Assembly: GCA_023435745.1 (NCBI GenBank)
Contig: JAEZMD010000005.1
Location: 1-64,000, forward strand
Origin: Bacillota bacterium
Lineage (GTDB): Bacteria; Bacillota; Clostridia; Acetivibrionales; DTU013
DNA length: 64,000 bases
Direction: 5' to 3'
Positions 43,161-52,464 of this stretch are shown here, piece after piece (the stretch's first letter is position 1; each line of letters starts with the position of its first letter). Both the position numbers and the translations under genes were made by a program. The notes beneath the pieces were generated by a model. That model had not been told where the DNA came from, ran no database searches, and saw only the letters and a list, made by a program, of their open reading frames with translations.

Positions 43161-44048
43161 TCAGAAGCCGGCAGGAAAGACAAACGGAAGCGCTTTATGG
43201 AACATTTCGAGCACGGCCTTATCGGCAAGGATGATCTCGCCGTCGCGATTAAAGGGTATAGGCTTGTCCAATGTGATTTCGACCCTTTTGGAGCGGAGCA
43301 GATGAACCCCGGGAATTGTGCGGTGAAGACCTTTCATGTATTTGGGGAATAGCCGCAATATCTGAAGTCTTGTCATGGCTTCCACAAAACAAATGTCAAA
43401 CATTCCGTCACCGATCAAGGCGTCGGGCAGAGCATGGACTCCGCCGCCATAATATCTGCCGTTTCCCGCCGCGATCAGCAGGCATCTGCCCGATAGTACA
43501 TCTTCATCAGTTTTCAATTCCATTTGCTCATTCCTGCAGTTAATAATCGTTGAGAGAATACCAAGAATATAGGCCATTTTCCCCGATATAAGTGGCAGCT
43601 TCTTAAAATGTACGGTATGATAAGCGACCTGTGCATCAAACCCGAGAGACATAATATTGATAAAATATTTATCATTGGCCTTTGCGTAATCAATAAGCCG
43701 TTCAGCACCTTCAATTGTCTTCGGGATAATGTCGTCAGGAATTTTTTCACCGACGATACTGCGGATAAAATCATTTCCGGAGCCGCAAGGAAGCACAGCC
43801 AAGCTGCTGCCGCTTCCGGCCATGCCATTGAGCACCTCGTTCAGCGTCCCGTCGCCCCCTACGGAGTAGATTCTCAGTGTCTGAGAAGAGCTTTGCATCT
43901 TTGCAATTTCTGTGGCATGGCCCGGGTATTCTGTAACGACAATTTCATGTGAATAGCCGTGACTTTCACAGTATTCCTGTATTTCAGGTATATATTTTAC
44001 CGTTTTCCCTTTTCCTGCTGCCGGATTTACTATAAAAAAGTGCTTCAT
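43161..44048 (-). CDS. Diacylglycerol/lipid kinase (YegS/DgkB/BmrU type)
   Basis: A 295-residue lipid kinase with the catalytic-domain signatures NPAAGKGKT and VGGDGTLNEVLNG, and PCGSGNDFIR. Such enzymes phosphorylate diacylglycerol or related lipids to phosphatidate, needed in Gram-positives to recycle diacylglycerol from lipoteichoic acid synthesis. Start ATG at 44048 behind AAGGCGG. It converges on the ABC exporter; in Bacillus the related bmrU also sits by a multidrug exporter. The short gap 43085-43160 holds repeats of ATACAGC/ATAGCC type only. Confidence 0.88.
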   Translation of the reverse strand: MKHFFIVNPAAGKGKTVKYIPEIQEYCESHGYSHEIVVTEYPGHATEIAKMQSSSQTLRIYSVGGDGTLNEVLNGMAGSGSSLAVLPCGSGNDFIRSIVGEKIPDDIIPKTIEGAERLIDYAKANDKYFINIMSLGFDAQVAYHTVHFKKLPLISGKMAYILGILSTIINCRNEQMELKTDEDVLSGRCLLIAAGNGRYYGGGVHALPDALIGDGMFDICFVEAMTRLQILRLFPKYMKGLHRTIPGVHLLRSKRVEITLDKPIPFNRDGEIILADKAVLEMFHKALPFVFPAGF

Positions 44049-44222
44049 TCTGTTCCGCCTTAACATTTATTTATTGGGAATATTATATCAATTTAATATT
44101 CTGAACACCAGTGGTAATCATGAATATATATGTCTGTCATGAGCATCTGGAAATATTAGTTTTACAGGCTTATGCAGGATTTTTTTTTAAAATGGCGAAT
44201 ATAATTATGTGAGGTGGGAAAA

Positions 44223-44858
44223 ATGCTGATAGACACAAGTGTTACCATCGCGTATAAGTGTACATCATGCGGGAGCTTTGAATTCTTCAATATCTCGCTG
44301 TTTACTTTATTATATAAAAAAGCTTGCAGCCTGTCATGTCGATGTAAAAAGTCAAGGATAACAATAAAGCAGGAAGGTGAAAGCAGCTATTTGATCAGCA
44401 TTCCCTGTATCGGATGTGGTAACGGACACATTTATCTGTTAACCAGAAGAAATATACTGTTAGGAGAACCGGTCGTTTTTAATTGTCCTGAAACAGGAAT
44501 GCAGATATGCTTTGTTGGCAGGGACGAAGCAGTCCGGAAAAAGGTGGACAGCCTGGAGGAAGAATTTGATGAACTCATGGATACGTATGGGTATGAGAGT
44601 TATTTTCAAAATACGCAGGTCATGTTTGATACATTAAACCGGATCCATGATATCGCATTAAACAAAAATTTGTACTGTGAATGCGGCAGTACGGATATCG
44701 GTTTGGTTTTGCTTTCGGGATGTATCCTGCTGCGTTGTGCGAAATGCGGCAGCAACAAGAAAATACCGGCGGCCAGGAATAAGGATCTGAAGGAAATATT
44801 GACCAGAAGCCAGATCATGATCCAGGAAGATGCTTGCCCATATGAATTAAAAAAATAA
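44223..44858 (+). CDS. Zinc-ribbon protein, function unknown
   Basis: A 211-residue protein with N-terminal CTSC and CRC pairs (about 13-45), CIGCGN near 65, and C-terminal CECGS plus CAKCGS (about 150-175). It thus has two or three zinc ribbons around a helical middle. No membrane segment. The ATG at 44223 follows GAGGTGGG. It precedes rho with its own 270-bp gap and is not obviously co-transcribed. I do not recognise the family. Confidence 0.75.
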   Translation: MLIDTSVTIAYKCTSCGSFEFFNISLFTLLYKKACSLSCRCKKSRITIKQEGESSYLISIPCIGCGNGHIYLLTRRNILLGEPVVFNCPETGMQICFVGRDEAVRKKVDSLEEEFDELMDTYGYESYFQNTQVMFDTLNRIHDIALNKNLYCECGSTDIGLVLLSGCILLRCAKCGSNKKIPAARNKDLKEILTRSQIMIQEDACPYELKK

Positions 44859-44936
44859 TGCATTAGAAGATTGTTTTTCCGGTTGGCATCGCGATGTCTG
44901 ACCAAGACCAGACGCGGCTGACTATTGTTTATAAGA

Positions 44937-44966
44937 TTGACAACAGTATGTGTTGGGTGCTATAAT
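44937..44966 (+). promoter_or_regulatory. Promoter of rho
   Basis: TTGACA (44937-44942), 18 bp, TATAAT (44961-44966): a near-consensus promoter giving a leader of about 155 nt. Long leaders upstream of rho allow Rho-dependent autoregulation in other bacteria. Confidence 0.75.
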
Positions 44967-45129
44967 GTTTGGGTATTATTAAGATTCATTCTATTGTTTA
45001 GATTTCCCATTTAGACTTAGGAAGTTTCATATGTTTATCAGCAGACAGGACTATTATGTATTTTTTCATTGTTCAGATTCTGCAGACAATACATGTTCAA
45101 TATAAACAATTATAAACAGGTGGTGGATT

Positions 45130-47247
45130 ATGGAAGAAGTAAATCTTACTGCCAAATCTCTCGAGGATTTGCAGTACATAGCCAGGATGATGGGTCTTAG
45201 GAATGTTCTCAAGAGCAGCAAGGAAGAGTTAATCGAGAAGATCCACAAAGCTGGCCGTGCAAGCGCCGAAAAAGCATCGGACGGTTCGGGCAAAGGGATG
45301 GCAGAAGAAAAAAATGAAGAAGCGGAAAAGCCAAAAAGAGGCAGGAAACCAAAACAGGCGAAGCCTGATGAAAGCACCGCAGATGCTGTTGGAGTTTCTT
45401 CAGAAGATATAAAGGAAACCAAAAAAAGAGGCAGGAAGCCTAAAAGCGATAGTGCGGTTTTACCTGATGCGGCTGCTTTATCCGAAGCCGCGGAAGAGGT
45501 TGAGAAAGCGGCGCCCGTTCAAAATACTCAGGGTGCACAGGAAGCTCAGAGTGCTGAGGAAAAGCCCCTGAGAAAATCGAAAAGAGGCAGACCAAGAAAA
45601 GTTTCTATAGAAGACAAAAGCAAAGCTCAGACTGAAACAATTCAAACTAAGGCTGACGACACTCCTGTGGAACCAGTGGAAGGAGTTTCAGCATCAGAGG
45701 CCGGTTCGGCAGAAGCGGCGCCATCGGATTTGAAACAAGCAGAGATTAATCAAAAAGAGGAAAAACCGGCAGAGGAAAAACTAATAGAGGAAAAACCGGC
45801 AGATACAAAACTGCCGGAGATGAAAAAGGCAGAGGCAAAGCCGGTTGAAGCTAGATCGGCAGAGGCAAGGCTGCCTGAGGCAAGGCACGGCGAGAACGTC
45901 AGAAGGTACCTGGACGGACAGGTCAGGACTCATGGCGGGTACAAAGCAAAGTATAGCAAAAGCAATGATAACCAATGGCAGAGGAGTGAACGGCAGACTC
46001 CAAGTGAAATTACCATTCAGATCAGACCGGAATCGGAGGAACAGGCCAGACCGGACTTTGCCGGAGTTGAAAATGGAAGAGCTGATGCGGTCAAATCAAG
46101 CCAGACAAACGGCGCGGAAAAAATCGAAAGCGATGATCCCGTTGAGGGCGTGCTTGAGGTGCTGCCTGATGGTTACGGCTTCCTCAGAAGCGACAACTTT
46201 CTTTCAGGGACCAAGGATGTATATGTGTCCCCTTCACAGATCAGAAGGTTCGGATTGAAGACCGGAGACAAGGTCAGGGGCAAGGGCAGGATACCTAAGG
46301 AAGGCGAAAAATTCCAGGCGCTCCTTTATGTGCTGACAGTAAATGGCGATACGCCTGACGTTGTTTCCAGGAGGGTTCCTTTTGAACACCTCACTCCTAT
46401 ATTCCCGGATCAGAGGATCACGCTTGAAACGACTCCAAAGGAGCTTTCAACCAGGCTGATTGATTTGATCGCTCCTATCGGCAGAGGACAAAGAGGTATG
46501 ATTGTCTCCCCGCCAAAGGCCGGTAAAACTATATTATTAAAGAAAATAGCCAATGCGATCACCACCAACTGTCCGGAAATCGAACTGATCGTCCTGCTTA
46601 TTGACGAGCGCCCCGAGGAAGTAACGGATATGCAGCGTTCCATCAATGGCGAGATTATTTATTCCACTTTTGACAAAGTGCCCGAGCATCATATCAAGGT
46701 GGCGGAAATGGTACTGGAGAGGGCGCAGAGGCTGGTAGAGCATAAGAAGGATGTGGTCATTCTTCTGGACAGCATCACAAGGCTCGCCAGAGCATACAAT
46801 CTTACGATCCCACCAACGGGAAGGACACTTTCAGGCGGTCTTGATCCGGGTGCGCTCCATGCTCCCAAGCGGTTCTTCGGATCCGCCCGTAACATAGAGT
46901 TCGGCGGCAGTCTGACCATTATTGCAACAGCGTTGATCGAGACCGGCAGCCGCATGGATGATGTTATCTTTGAGGAATTCAAGGGCACAGGTAATATGGA
47001 GATCCACCTTGACAGAAAAATGTCAGAGAAGCGTGTGTTCCCTGCGATTGACATCAACAAGTCCGGTACCAGGAGAGAGGATCTGTTGCTTAACCAGAGG
47101 GAAATGGAAAGCATCTGGGCGATCAGGAAGGCCATGAGCAATCTTGGGACGTCCGATGTAACAGAAATGATCTTGAACAAATTGACTCAAACCAGAACAA
47201 ACGAGGATTTTGTCAACAGTATCAATAAATCATTTATCGATAAATAG
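45130..47247 (+). CDS. rho: Transcription termination factor Rho with large N-terminal insertion
   Basis: Rho is a ring-shaped RNA helicase that ends transcription. This one has 705 residues against about 420 in E. coli. Residues 1-42 are the helical Rho-N domain (SLEDLQYIARMMGL). Residues about 46-335 form a charged, Ala/Glu/Lys-rich disordered insertion with three AT-hook-like motifs (RGRKPK at 70 and 100, RGRPRK at 152). A cold-shock-like RNA-binding domain follows (about 336-410, GVLEVLPDGYGFLRS). The RecA-type ATPase has Walker A SPPKAGKT, Walker B VILLDSITRLARAYN and the Q/R loops. All catalytic parts look intact. Insertions of this kind are known in Actinobacteria and some Clostridia and add RNA binding or phase separation. 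Confidence 0.95.
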   Translation: MEEVNLTAKSLEDLQYIARMMGLRNVLKSSKEELIEKIHKAGRASAEKASDGSGKGMAEEKNEEAEKPKRGRKPKQAKPDESTADAVGVSSEDIKETKKRGRKPKSDSAVLPDAAALSEAAEEVEKAAPVQNTQGAQEAQSAEEKPLRKSKRGRPRKVSIEDKSKAQTETIQTKADDTPVEPVEGVSASEAGSAEAAPSDLKQAEINQKEEKPAEEKLIEEKPADTKLPEMKKAEAKPVEARSAEARLPEARHGENVRRYLDGQVRTHGGYKAKYSKSNDNQWQRSERQTPSEITIQIRPESEEQARPDFAGVENGRADAVKSSQTNGAEKIESDDPVEGVLEVLPDGYGFLRSDNFLSGTKDVYVSPSQIRRFGLKTGDKVRGKGRIPKEGEKFQALLYVLTVNGDTPDVVSRRVPFEHLTPIFPDQRITLETTPKELSTRLIDLIAPIGRGQRGMIVSPPKAGKTILLKKIANAITTNCPEIELIVLLIDERPEEVTDMQRSINGEIIYSTFDKVPEHHIKVAEMVLERAQRLVEHKKDVVILLDSITRLARAYNLTIPPTGRTLSGGLDPGALHAPKRFFGSARNIEFGGSLTIIATALIETGSRMDDVIFEEFKGTGNMEIHLDRKMSEKRVFPAIDINKSGTRREDLLLNQREMESIWAIRKAMSNLGTSDVTEMILNKLTQTRTNEDFVNSINKSFIDK

Positions 47248-47351
47248 GGCTTGAATAAGCTGATAATCTGTGTTAAAATGTTTTTTGCCTTATTGCGATA
47301 GCAAAATGGCAGAATCTATTTTGCGGCAGGGCGAAGGAAGGTGAATTGACG

Positions 47352-47564
47352 ATGAAGGAAAATATCCATCCAAAGTATGGAGAAGCAGTTGTAAAGTGTG
47401 CTTGCGGAGAGACTTTCACCACAGGCTCAACGAAGTCTAATCTGCATGTAGAAATATGCTCCAAATGTCATCCGTTCTTTACGGGTAAGCAGAAGCTTGT
47501 TGATACGGGCGGACGCGTGGAGAAATTCAAAAAGAAATTCGGTATCGTGGACGACCGCGACTAG
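47352..47564 (+). CDS. rpmE: 50S ribosomal protein L31 (zinc-binding type)
   Basis: A 70-residue protein. MKENIHPKYG opens it, and four cysteines in CACGETF and CSKCHPF make it the zinc-containing C+ form. HPFFTGKQKLVDTGGRV is the family signature. The ATG at 47352 follows GAAGG; an in-frame TTG at 47346 is unlikely. It follows rho, the common Firmicutes order, and ends with its own terminator. Confidence 0.96.
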   Translation: MKENIHPKYGEAVVKCACGETFTTGSTKSNLHVEICSKCHPFFTGKQKLVDTGGRVEKFKKKFGIVDDRD

Positions 47565-47624
47565 AATATTTGCATACATTTGTAGCAAATGCTATTTGAA
47601 AAAGGTGCTTAAAAGTGTTACACT

Positions 47625-47657
47625 AAAGGCTGAAACTTTATTCAGCCTTTATTTTTT
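47625..47657 (+). terminator. Rho-independent terminator of rpmE
   Basis: AAAGGCTGAA (47625-47634) pairs with TTCAGCCTTT (47641-47650), loop of 6 nt, followed by TTTTTTT. Confidence 0.92.
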
Positions 47658-47695
47658 TATAAATTACCGGATTGTTGGGATTAGAGGAGAATACA

Positions 47696-48619
47696 ATGAG
47701 GAAAACAACGATAGGGGGACAGGCGCTGATTGAAGGCCTATTGATGATGGGGCCTGAAAGCATTGGCATAGCGATACGCAAGCCGGATGGAGAGATTGTG
47801 CTGGATAAAAAGCCGCTGCCCAAAAAGCTGCCGATCACAAAGGTGCCCTTTGTCAGAGGCTGCGTAAACCTGTTCAGGCAGATGGTGGTTGGTGTAAAGG
47901 CACTGATGTACTCTGCGGATTTTGTTGAACTGGAAGAAGAGGGTCAAAAGCCCTCGAAGGTGGATGCTTTTATAGAGAGAATCTTTAAGGACAAGGGAAA
48001 GGATGCGGTCATTTATTTTTCCGTTATCATTGCATTGGCCTTTAGCGTCGGTCTTTTTATTATTTTGCCGAACCTGCTGGCCAGCTTGATTCATATCAAT
48101 AAAGAGGGCACGGGCGTCATTTTCTACAATTTGTTTGAGGGGATCATCCGAATTTTAATCTTTTTCGGATATATTTATCTTGCGACATTGCTCAATGATA
48201 TCAAAAGGGTCTGGCAGTATCACGGCGCAGAGCATAAAACCATTCATTGCTATGAGCATGAGGAGGAGCTGACGGTGGAAAACATCAGGAAATATTCCAC
48301 GAAGCATCCGAGGTGCGGAACCTCGTTCCTGTTTCTTGTGATGATCGTGAGTATCATTCTGTTTTCTTTTTTAGGATGGCATCATCCGCTGATTAACGCT
48401 CTGCTGCGAATCCTGATGATACCTGTTGTTGCGGGAATTTCATATGAAATACTGCGATTTGCGGGCAGACATACGGATTGGCTGATCATGAAAATAGTCA
48501 ATGCGCCCGGTCTGCTGTTCCAGCATTTAACCACCAGGGAGCCTGACGATTCGCAGATCGAGGTCGCGATTGTGGCGATGAAGAGTGTACTTGTGAATGA
48601 CGAATCGGATAAGTGGTAA
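47696..48619 (+). CDS. DUF1385 (YqhQ-type) membrane protein
   Basis: A 307-residue protein of the DUF1385 family. It opens RKTTIGGQALIEGLLMMGP, has three to four membrane helices (about 105-130, 145-165, 215-240, 250-265), and contains the conserved YHGAEHKTIHCYE and HPRCGTSFL histidine/cysteine motifs. Function is unknown. The order rpmE, DUF1385, prmC is common in Clostridia. The ATG at 47696 follows GAGGAG. Confidence 0.93.
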   Translation: MRKTTIGGQALIEGLLMMGPESIGIAIRKPDGEIVLDKKPLPKKLPITKVPFVRGCVNLFRQMVVGVKALMYSADFVELEEEGQKPSKVDAFIERIFKDKGKDAVIYFSVIIALAFSVGLFIILPNLLASLIHINKEGTGVIFYNLFEGIIRILIFFGYIYLATLLNDIKRVWQYHGAEHKTIHCYEHEEELTVENIRKYSTKHPRCGTSFLFLVMIVSIILFSFLGWHHPLINALLRILMIPVVAGISYEILRFAGRHTDWLIMKIVNAPGLLFQHLTTREPDDSQIEVAIVAMKSVLVNDESDKW

Positions 48620-48668
48620 ATAAGTGGCAATTGTGTGGTATTTATATGGTAATGTGGAGTAACGGAGA

Positions 48669-49550
48669 ATGACTTTATCAGAGGCTTTCAGAACAGGCAG
48701 TCAAATATTAAAAAATGCTGATATAAATGCCCCGGCAGTAGATGCCGGGGTACTCCTTTGTTCAGTTGCCAAATGCAGCAGAGAGGATATCTATGCCCAT
48801 GGAGACCGTGAGATGGATGACAGTTTACTTCAGAGGTATTTGAGCGCACTTGAGAAGCGCTCGCAGGGGTATCCACTGCAGTATCTGACCGGGGTGCAGG
48901 AGTTCATGTCTCTTTCCTTTTCTGTCGGGCCGGGGGTGTTGATCCCCAGACAGGAAACGGAGCTGTTGGTTGAGACGGTTCTTGAGTTTTGCAGGAATAA
49001 AGCGGGTAAAGGTAATCTCAATGAAAGCAATTGCGGAAGGATACTGGATATAGGGACAGGTTCCGGCTGTATTGCCGTTAGTCTGGCTTATTATCTTCCC
49101 GGATGGACAGTGGTTGCGGTAGATAAAATGTTCAGTGCGCTGGACGGGGTGAAGAAAAACGCGTATGCGAATGGTGTGGGGGAAAGAGTTTTCACACTTA
49201 AAAGCGATCTGTTCAGGAATGTGGACATGACCGTCTCTTCAACCGGTGGGTTTGATGTGATTGTTTCCAATCCGCCATATATTCGAAGTGCTGATATTTG
49301 CGGGCTTCAGCGTGAGGTCAGGGAGCATGAGCCGATTGAGGCGCTGGATGGCGGCATGGATGGACTTTTCTTTTACAGGGAGATCATAAGGACAGCGCCT
49401 GCATATCTGAAAGAAGGCGGAATGCTGGCGTTTGAGGTTGGTTATGATCAGGCGGAGGATGTGGCGGCGCTTATGTCAGGCTTCGTCAGTATTGGTATAC
49501 AAAAGGATCTTGCGGGGATTGACAGGGTCGTAACAGGCGTGAAGACATGA
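48669..49550 (+). CDS. prmC: Peptide chain release factor N5-glutamine methyltransferase
   Basis: PrmC methylates the glutamine of the GGQ motif in release factors. The 293-residue protein has a helical N-terminal domain, the SAM motif LDIGTGSGCIAVSLA, and the catalytic NPPYI motif (VSNPPYIRS). GPGVLIPRQETELL is typical. ACGGAG precedes the ATG. Confidence 0.94.
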   Translation: MTLSEAFRTGSQILKNADINAPAVDAGVLLCSVAKCSREDIYAHGDREMDDSLLQRYLSALEKRSQGYPLQYLTGVQEFMSLSFSVGPGVLIPRQETELLVETVLEFCRNKAGKGNLNESNCGRILDIGTGSGCIAVSLAYYLPGWTVVAVDKMFSALDGVKKNAYANGVGERVFTLKSDLFRNVDMTVSSTGGFDVIVSNPPYIRSADICGLQREVREHEPIEALDGGMDGLFFYREIIRTAPAYLKEGGMLAFEVGYDQAEDVAALMSGFVSIGIQKDLAGIDRVVTGVKT

Positions 49551-49573
49551 GACGGCTCCACTGTCTCAATTGC

Positions 49574-50626
49574 TTATTTTATCGCTAGCAGGGCCATTGA
49601 AACATCGTCCTTCAAGTCATTTGCGGTTTTTATATCCGCAAAATCAAATGCGGATTTTTTAATCTGCAGCAGGAGCTGCTTAGGCTTTGAATGGCTGTTC
49701 AGCAGGATTTCCAGCAGCCTGTCTTCTCCATATTGTTCATTTTTCTTGTTTCTTAGCTCAAGAATACCGTCGGAGTATAAAAACAGCTTATCACCGGAGT
49801 GCAGTTCTATGTCGCCGTCCGTATATCCGGGTTTTTTCATCCAATTGCTGATGGGGATTCCAGGAAGCCGCAGAAGTTCAAACCTTGTGTCGCTATAGAC
49901 AACAGGGACGACGTTCAGCCCCGCATTGGAGTATTTCATCGTCATGCTTTCCAGATCGATGATGGCATAGAATATGGTTATATACATTTCATAATCCAGC
50001 TTGCTGTGGGTGAACTCGTGATACAGCTCTTCAAGTGCTTTTGCCGGAGACAGGAGCTTTTTGTTTATTGAAGAGCGCAGAAAAATAGTCAGCAGGGAAG
50101 CTGGAATACCATGTCCTGACACGTCTGCCAGATACACTCCCAGATGTGAATCGTTTATATAAAATGTGTCGATAAAATCTCCGCCAAGTGTTTCGCAGGG
50201 CATGAAAATCAGGGAAAAGTCCAGACGGGGATCTGCAGGAGGGCTCGGGAGCAGACTTGCCTGAAGCTTTCTGGCCATCTCGATTTCTCTTTTGAGTATT
50301 TTGTTCTGCTCTTCCATGTCCTTGTACAACTGCTTGATATGTGTGGTTTCCCGGAGCACCTCGACCACGGCCACGATCTGGCCGTCTTTATTTCTCAGAG
50401 GAGATGACATGACGGAGAAACACTTGTCGTCGACCAGCTCTTCCTTTTCAAAGGGAATTCCGTTGAACACAGCTTTTTTCGAGATACAATTTTCACAAGG
50501 GCTTGTGCGTCCCAGAGCTTCATAGCATTTTTTAGCGACTGCGCCGCGTCCCAGGCTATCAGTCATGGCCTTGTTCATGTAAAGGACATTATCATCCTTA
50601 TCGATGACCCGTACCCAGTCAAGCAT
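49574..50626 (-). CDS. PAS-PP2C (SpoIIE/RsbU-type) protein phosphatase; start uncertain
   Basis: At least 350 residues: a PAS domain (about 1-95, with CENC and KKAVFNG), a coiled coil (MEEQNKILKREIEMARKLQ, about 100-118) and a SpoIIE/PP2C phosphatase domain (about 120-350). The phosphatase has metal motifs ETLGGDFID, LADVSGHG, LFLYSDG and NDLKDDVSM. Such proteins dephosphorylate anti-sigma antagonists. The first ATG (50626) has no ribosome site and cuts the PAS domain. The same frame continues upstream to about 50683 as VFTESLKNSGPFIEDI, just after AGGGGGT (50684-50690 on +), but with no ATG, GTG or TTG. A GTT or other rare start, or a frameshift, is possible. Confidence 0.85.
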   Translation of the reverse strand: MLDWVRVIDKDDNVLYMNKAMTDSLGRGAVAKKCYEALGRTSPCENCISKKAVFNGIPFEKEELVDDKCFSVMSSPLRNKDGQIVAVVEVLRETTHIKQLYKDMEEQNKILKREIEMARKLQASLLPSPPADPRLDFSLIFMPCETLGGDFIDTFYINDSHLGVYLADVSGHGIPASLLTIFLRSSINKKLLSPAKALEELYHEFTHSKLDYEMYITIFYAIIDLESMTMKYSNAGLNVVPVVYSDTRFELLRLPGIPISNWMKKPGYTDGDIELHSGDKLFLYSDGILELRNKKNEQYGEDRLLEILLNSHSKPKQLLLQIKKSAFDFADIKTANDLKDDVSMALLAIK

Positions 50627-50807
50627 GCCGTTGACGATATCTTCAATGAATGGACCGCTGTTTTTTAATGATTCCGTAAAAACACCCCCTATGTCATCAT
50701 ATCAAATTCAATCTGTGAAGTAAATTGGTTGTGCGTGATGAAAAATTAGATGTAATAAATTGTGATGATCTGGAAATAATATATAAAAAACGGTTTTTGG
50801 AGCAGTC

Positions 50808-51422
50808 ATGATTTGTAAAATATCAGAAAATAAGCAGCAATATATAGATGCCAATAGTGTTACAGCCTTTCAAACCTTTACGGGAGAGCTTCGCAGGCAT
50901 ATTGACAACGCTCGTGAGAAGGGTTGCAGGTCGTTGGTGTTCGTATGCATCGGAACAGACCGCTCGACGGGGGACAGTCTCGGCCCTCTGGTCGGTTACA
51001 AAATCTCCGGTGTAAATTATAAAGGAGTATATGTATATGGAAATCTGGAAAATCCGGTTCACGCAAAGAATTTGGAGGAAATTACGAACCGTATTTCATC
51101 AGAATGTGACAAGCCCTTTGTCATAGCGATCGACGCCTGCCTGGGCAGCATGAATCATATCGGCTATGTTGGGATCGGTTCAGGGCCTGTTAAACCTGGA
51201 TCCGGGGTAAAGAAGGAGCTCCCGCCGGTCGGAGACATGTTTGTCACCGGGATTGTTAATTTTGGTGGTTTCATGGATTTTCTCGTTTTACAAAATACGC
51301 GGCTGTATACTGTTATGAAAATTGCGGACTTCATTGCCACAGGCATTCGATATGTGATATGGGAGCTGGAGAAGGAAGAGCGTTCAAATAGTTTCAGACA
51401 TTTTCCGAATATATCACTATAA
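50808..51422 (+). CDS. yyaC: YyaC-type spore protein (DUF1256)
   Basis: A 204-residue protein of the DUF1256/YyaC family, related to the germination protease GPR. It has VFVCIGTDRSTGDSLGPLVG and IAIDACLGS, which carry the two acidic residues of the GPR-like aspartate site. It is a spore-formation gene of unknown exact role. The ATG at 50808 follows GGAG. It is divergent from the phosphatase gene. Confidence 0.92.
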   Translation: MICKISENKQQYIDANSVTAFQTFTGELRRHIDNAREKGCRSLVFVCIGTDRSTGDSLGPLVGYKISGVNYKGVYVYGNLENPVHAKNLEEITNRISSECDKPFVIAIDACLGSMNHIGYVGIGSGPVKPGSGVKKELPPVGDMFVTGIVNFGGFMDFLVLQNTRLYTVMKIADFIATGIRYVIWELEKEERSNSFRHFPNISL

Positions 51423-51482
51423 TAGAATATAAAGAAAAAATTATGGCAAATGGAATTTGACATATATTTGGGAGGTTATTTT

Positions 51483-52028
51483 ATGAACAAGACAAGCAAG
51501 GTCCTAGGGGGTATATTGATTATTCTGGGCATACTGTTCCTGCTAAAGAATTTTAATCTATTCAACTTATGGGATTTTATCAACTTCAGAACAGTTTTTA
51601 GGCTCATCGGAACTTTGGTAGGAAGATTCTGGCCGTCATTATTTTTGATCCTGCCGGGATTGCTGTTTCATTCCGCATATTTTACCGGCAACAAAAGAAA
51701 TCCGGGGGTGCTTGTGCCGGGCGGCATCCTGCTGGTGTTGGGGATCGTGTTTCAGATCAACATGCTTTTCGGCGGCTGGAGTATCCTGTGGCCTGTGTAT
51801 ATTTTTTCCGTAGCTTTCGGGCTAATGGAGCTGTATGTCTTCGGGTCGAGGGAACGGGGGCTGCTGATCCCCATTGGGATACTGACCGGTTTATCGCTGG
51901 TGTTTTTCATCGCATTTTCTTTGAACGGTTTGTTGAGCGTTAACACAAGGCCCTTCGCACTTCCTGTCGTGCTGATTCTGATGGGCGGGATAGTACTGTT
52001 TGGAGGCAGGGGAAAAAGAAGTGTTTAA
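51483..52028 (+). CDS. LiaI/LiaF-like multi-pass membrane protein
   Basis: A 181-residue protein with about six hydrophobic helices (LGGILIILGILFLL onward). The repeated GGILLVLGIVFQINMLF-type helix pairs resemble the N-terminal membrane part of LiaF/DUF5668 proteins. No cytoplasmic C-terminal LiaF domain follows. The ATG at 51483 follows GGGAGG. Function is unknown; an envelope-stress link is only by similarity. Confidence 0.72.
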   Translation: MNKTSKVLGGILIILGILFLLKNFNLFNLWDFINFRTVFRLIGTLVGRFWPSLFLILPGLLFHSAYFTGNKRNPGVLVPGGILLVLGIVFQINMLFGGWSILWPVYIFSVAFGLMELYVFGSRERGLLIPIGILTGLSLVFFIAFSLNGLLSVNTRPFALPVVLILMGGIVLFGGRGKRSV

Positions 52029-52107
52029 CTTTTTGTTTATGTTTGCTCTCCAGGGGTAATATAATCTAGTATTAATTATAAAGTAATATTAATTTGGGAG
52101 GATGAAT

Positions 52108-52266
52108 ATGGACAAATATGTTTGCACTGCATGTGGTTATGTTTATGATCCGGCGGTTGGAGATCCTGATGGCGGTATTGCGCCAGGCACAGCTTTTGAA
52201 GATATCCCTGAGGATTGGGTTTGCCCGATCTGCGGAGTAGGCAAGGATATGTTTGAAAAGGAATAA
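52108..52266 (+). CDS. Rubredoxin
   Basis: The 52-residue product has the two iron-binding CxxCG motifs, CTACGYVYDP and CPICGVGKD, with GTAFEDIPEDWVC between, the full rubredoxin pattern. It is a one-iron electron carrier used by anaerobes in oxygen and peroxide defence. GGGAGG precedes the ATG at 52108. Confidence 0.97.
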   Translation: MDKYVCTACGYVYDPAVGDPDGGIAPGTAFEDIPEDWVCPICGVGKDMFEKE

Positions 52267-52357
52267 GCAGAACAGGCAGGCAGAAATAAGCAAGCAGGAA
52301 TCAGACAGTTCATAGAATCAGGCACGCAGGCGGAAACAACAGTAAAGCTGAAACCTG

Positions 52358-52385
52358 TTGCAAATTGGGTTCGATATGCTATAAT
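52358..52385 (+). promoter_or_regulatory. Putative glnA promoter
   Basis: TTGCAA (52358-52363), 16 bp, TATAAT (52380-52385). A start near 52392 would fall directly before the hairpin at 52397. Confidence 0.6.
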
Positions 52386-52396
52386 AAGGTAAGGAC

Positions 52397-52421
52397 AAGG
52401 GGACATGCCAGTCCCCTTTTT
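52397..52421 (+). terminator. Terminator hairpin between rubredoxin gene and glnA
   Basis: AAGGGGAC (52397-52404) pairs with GTCCCCTT (52411-52418), loop of 6, T tract to 52421. It may end rubredoxin transcripts, or act early in the glnA leader because it lies just after the putative glnA start. Confidence 0.75.
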
Positions 52422-52430
52422 GCTGTATAA

Positions 52431-52464
52431 AGCATAGGAATTTATAGATTCTACTTCCTATGCT
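52431..52464 (+). promoter_or_regulatory. glnA leader hairpin
   Basis: AGCATAGGAA (52431-52440) pairs perfectly with TTCCTATGCT (52455-52464), 14-nt loop, 25 bp before the glnA start. No T tract follows. Confidence 0.55.
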
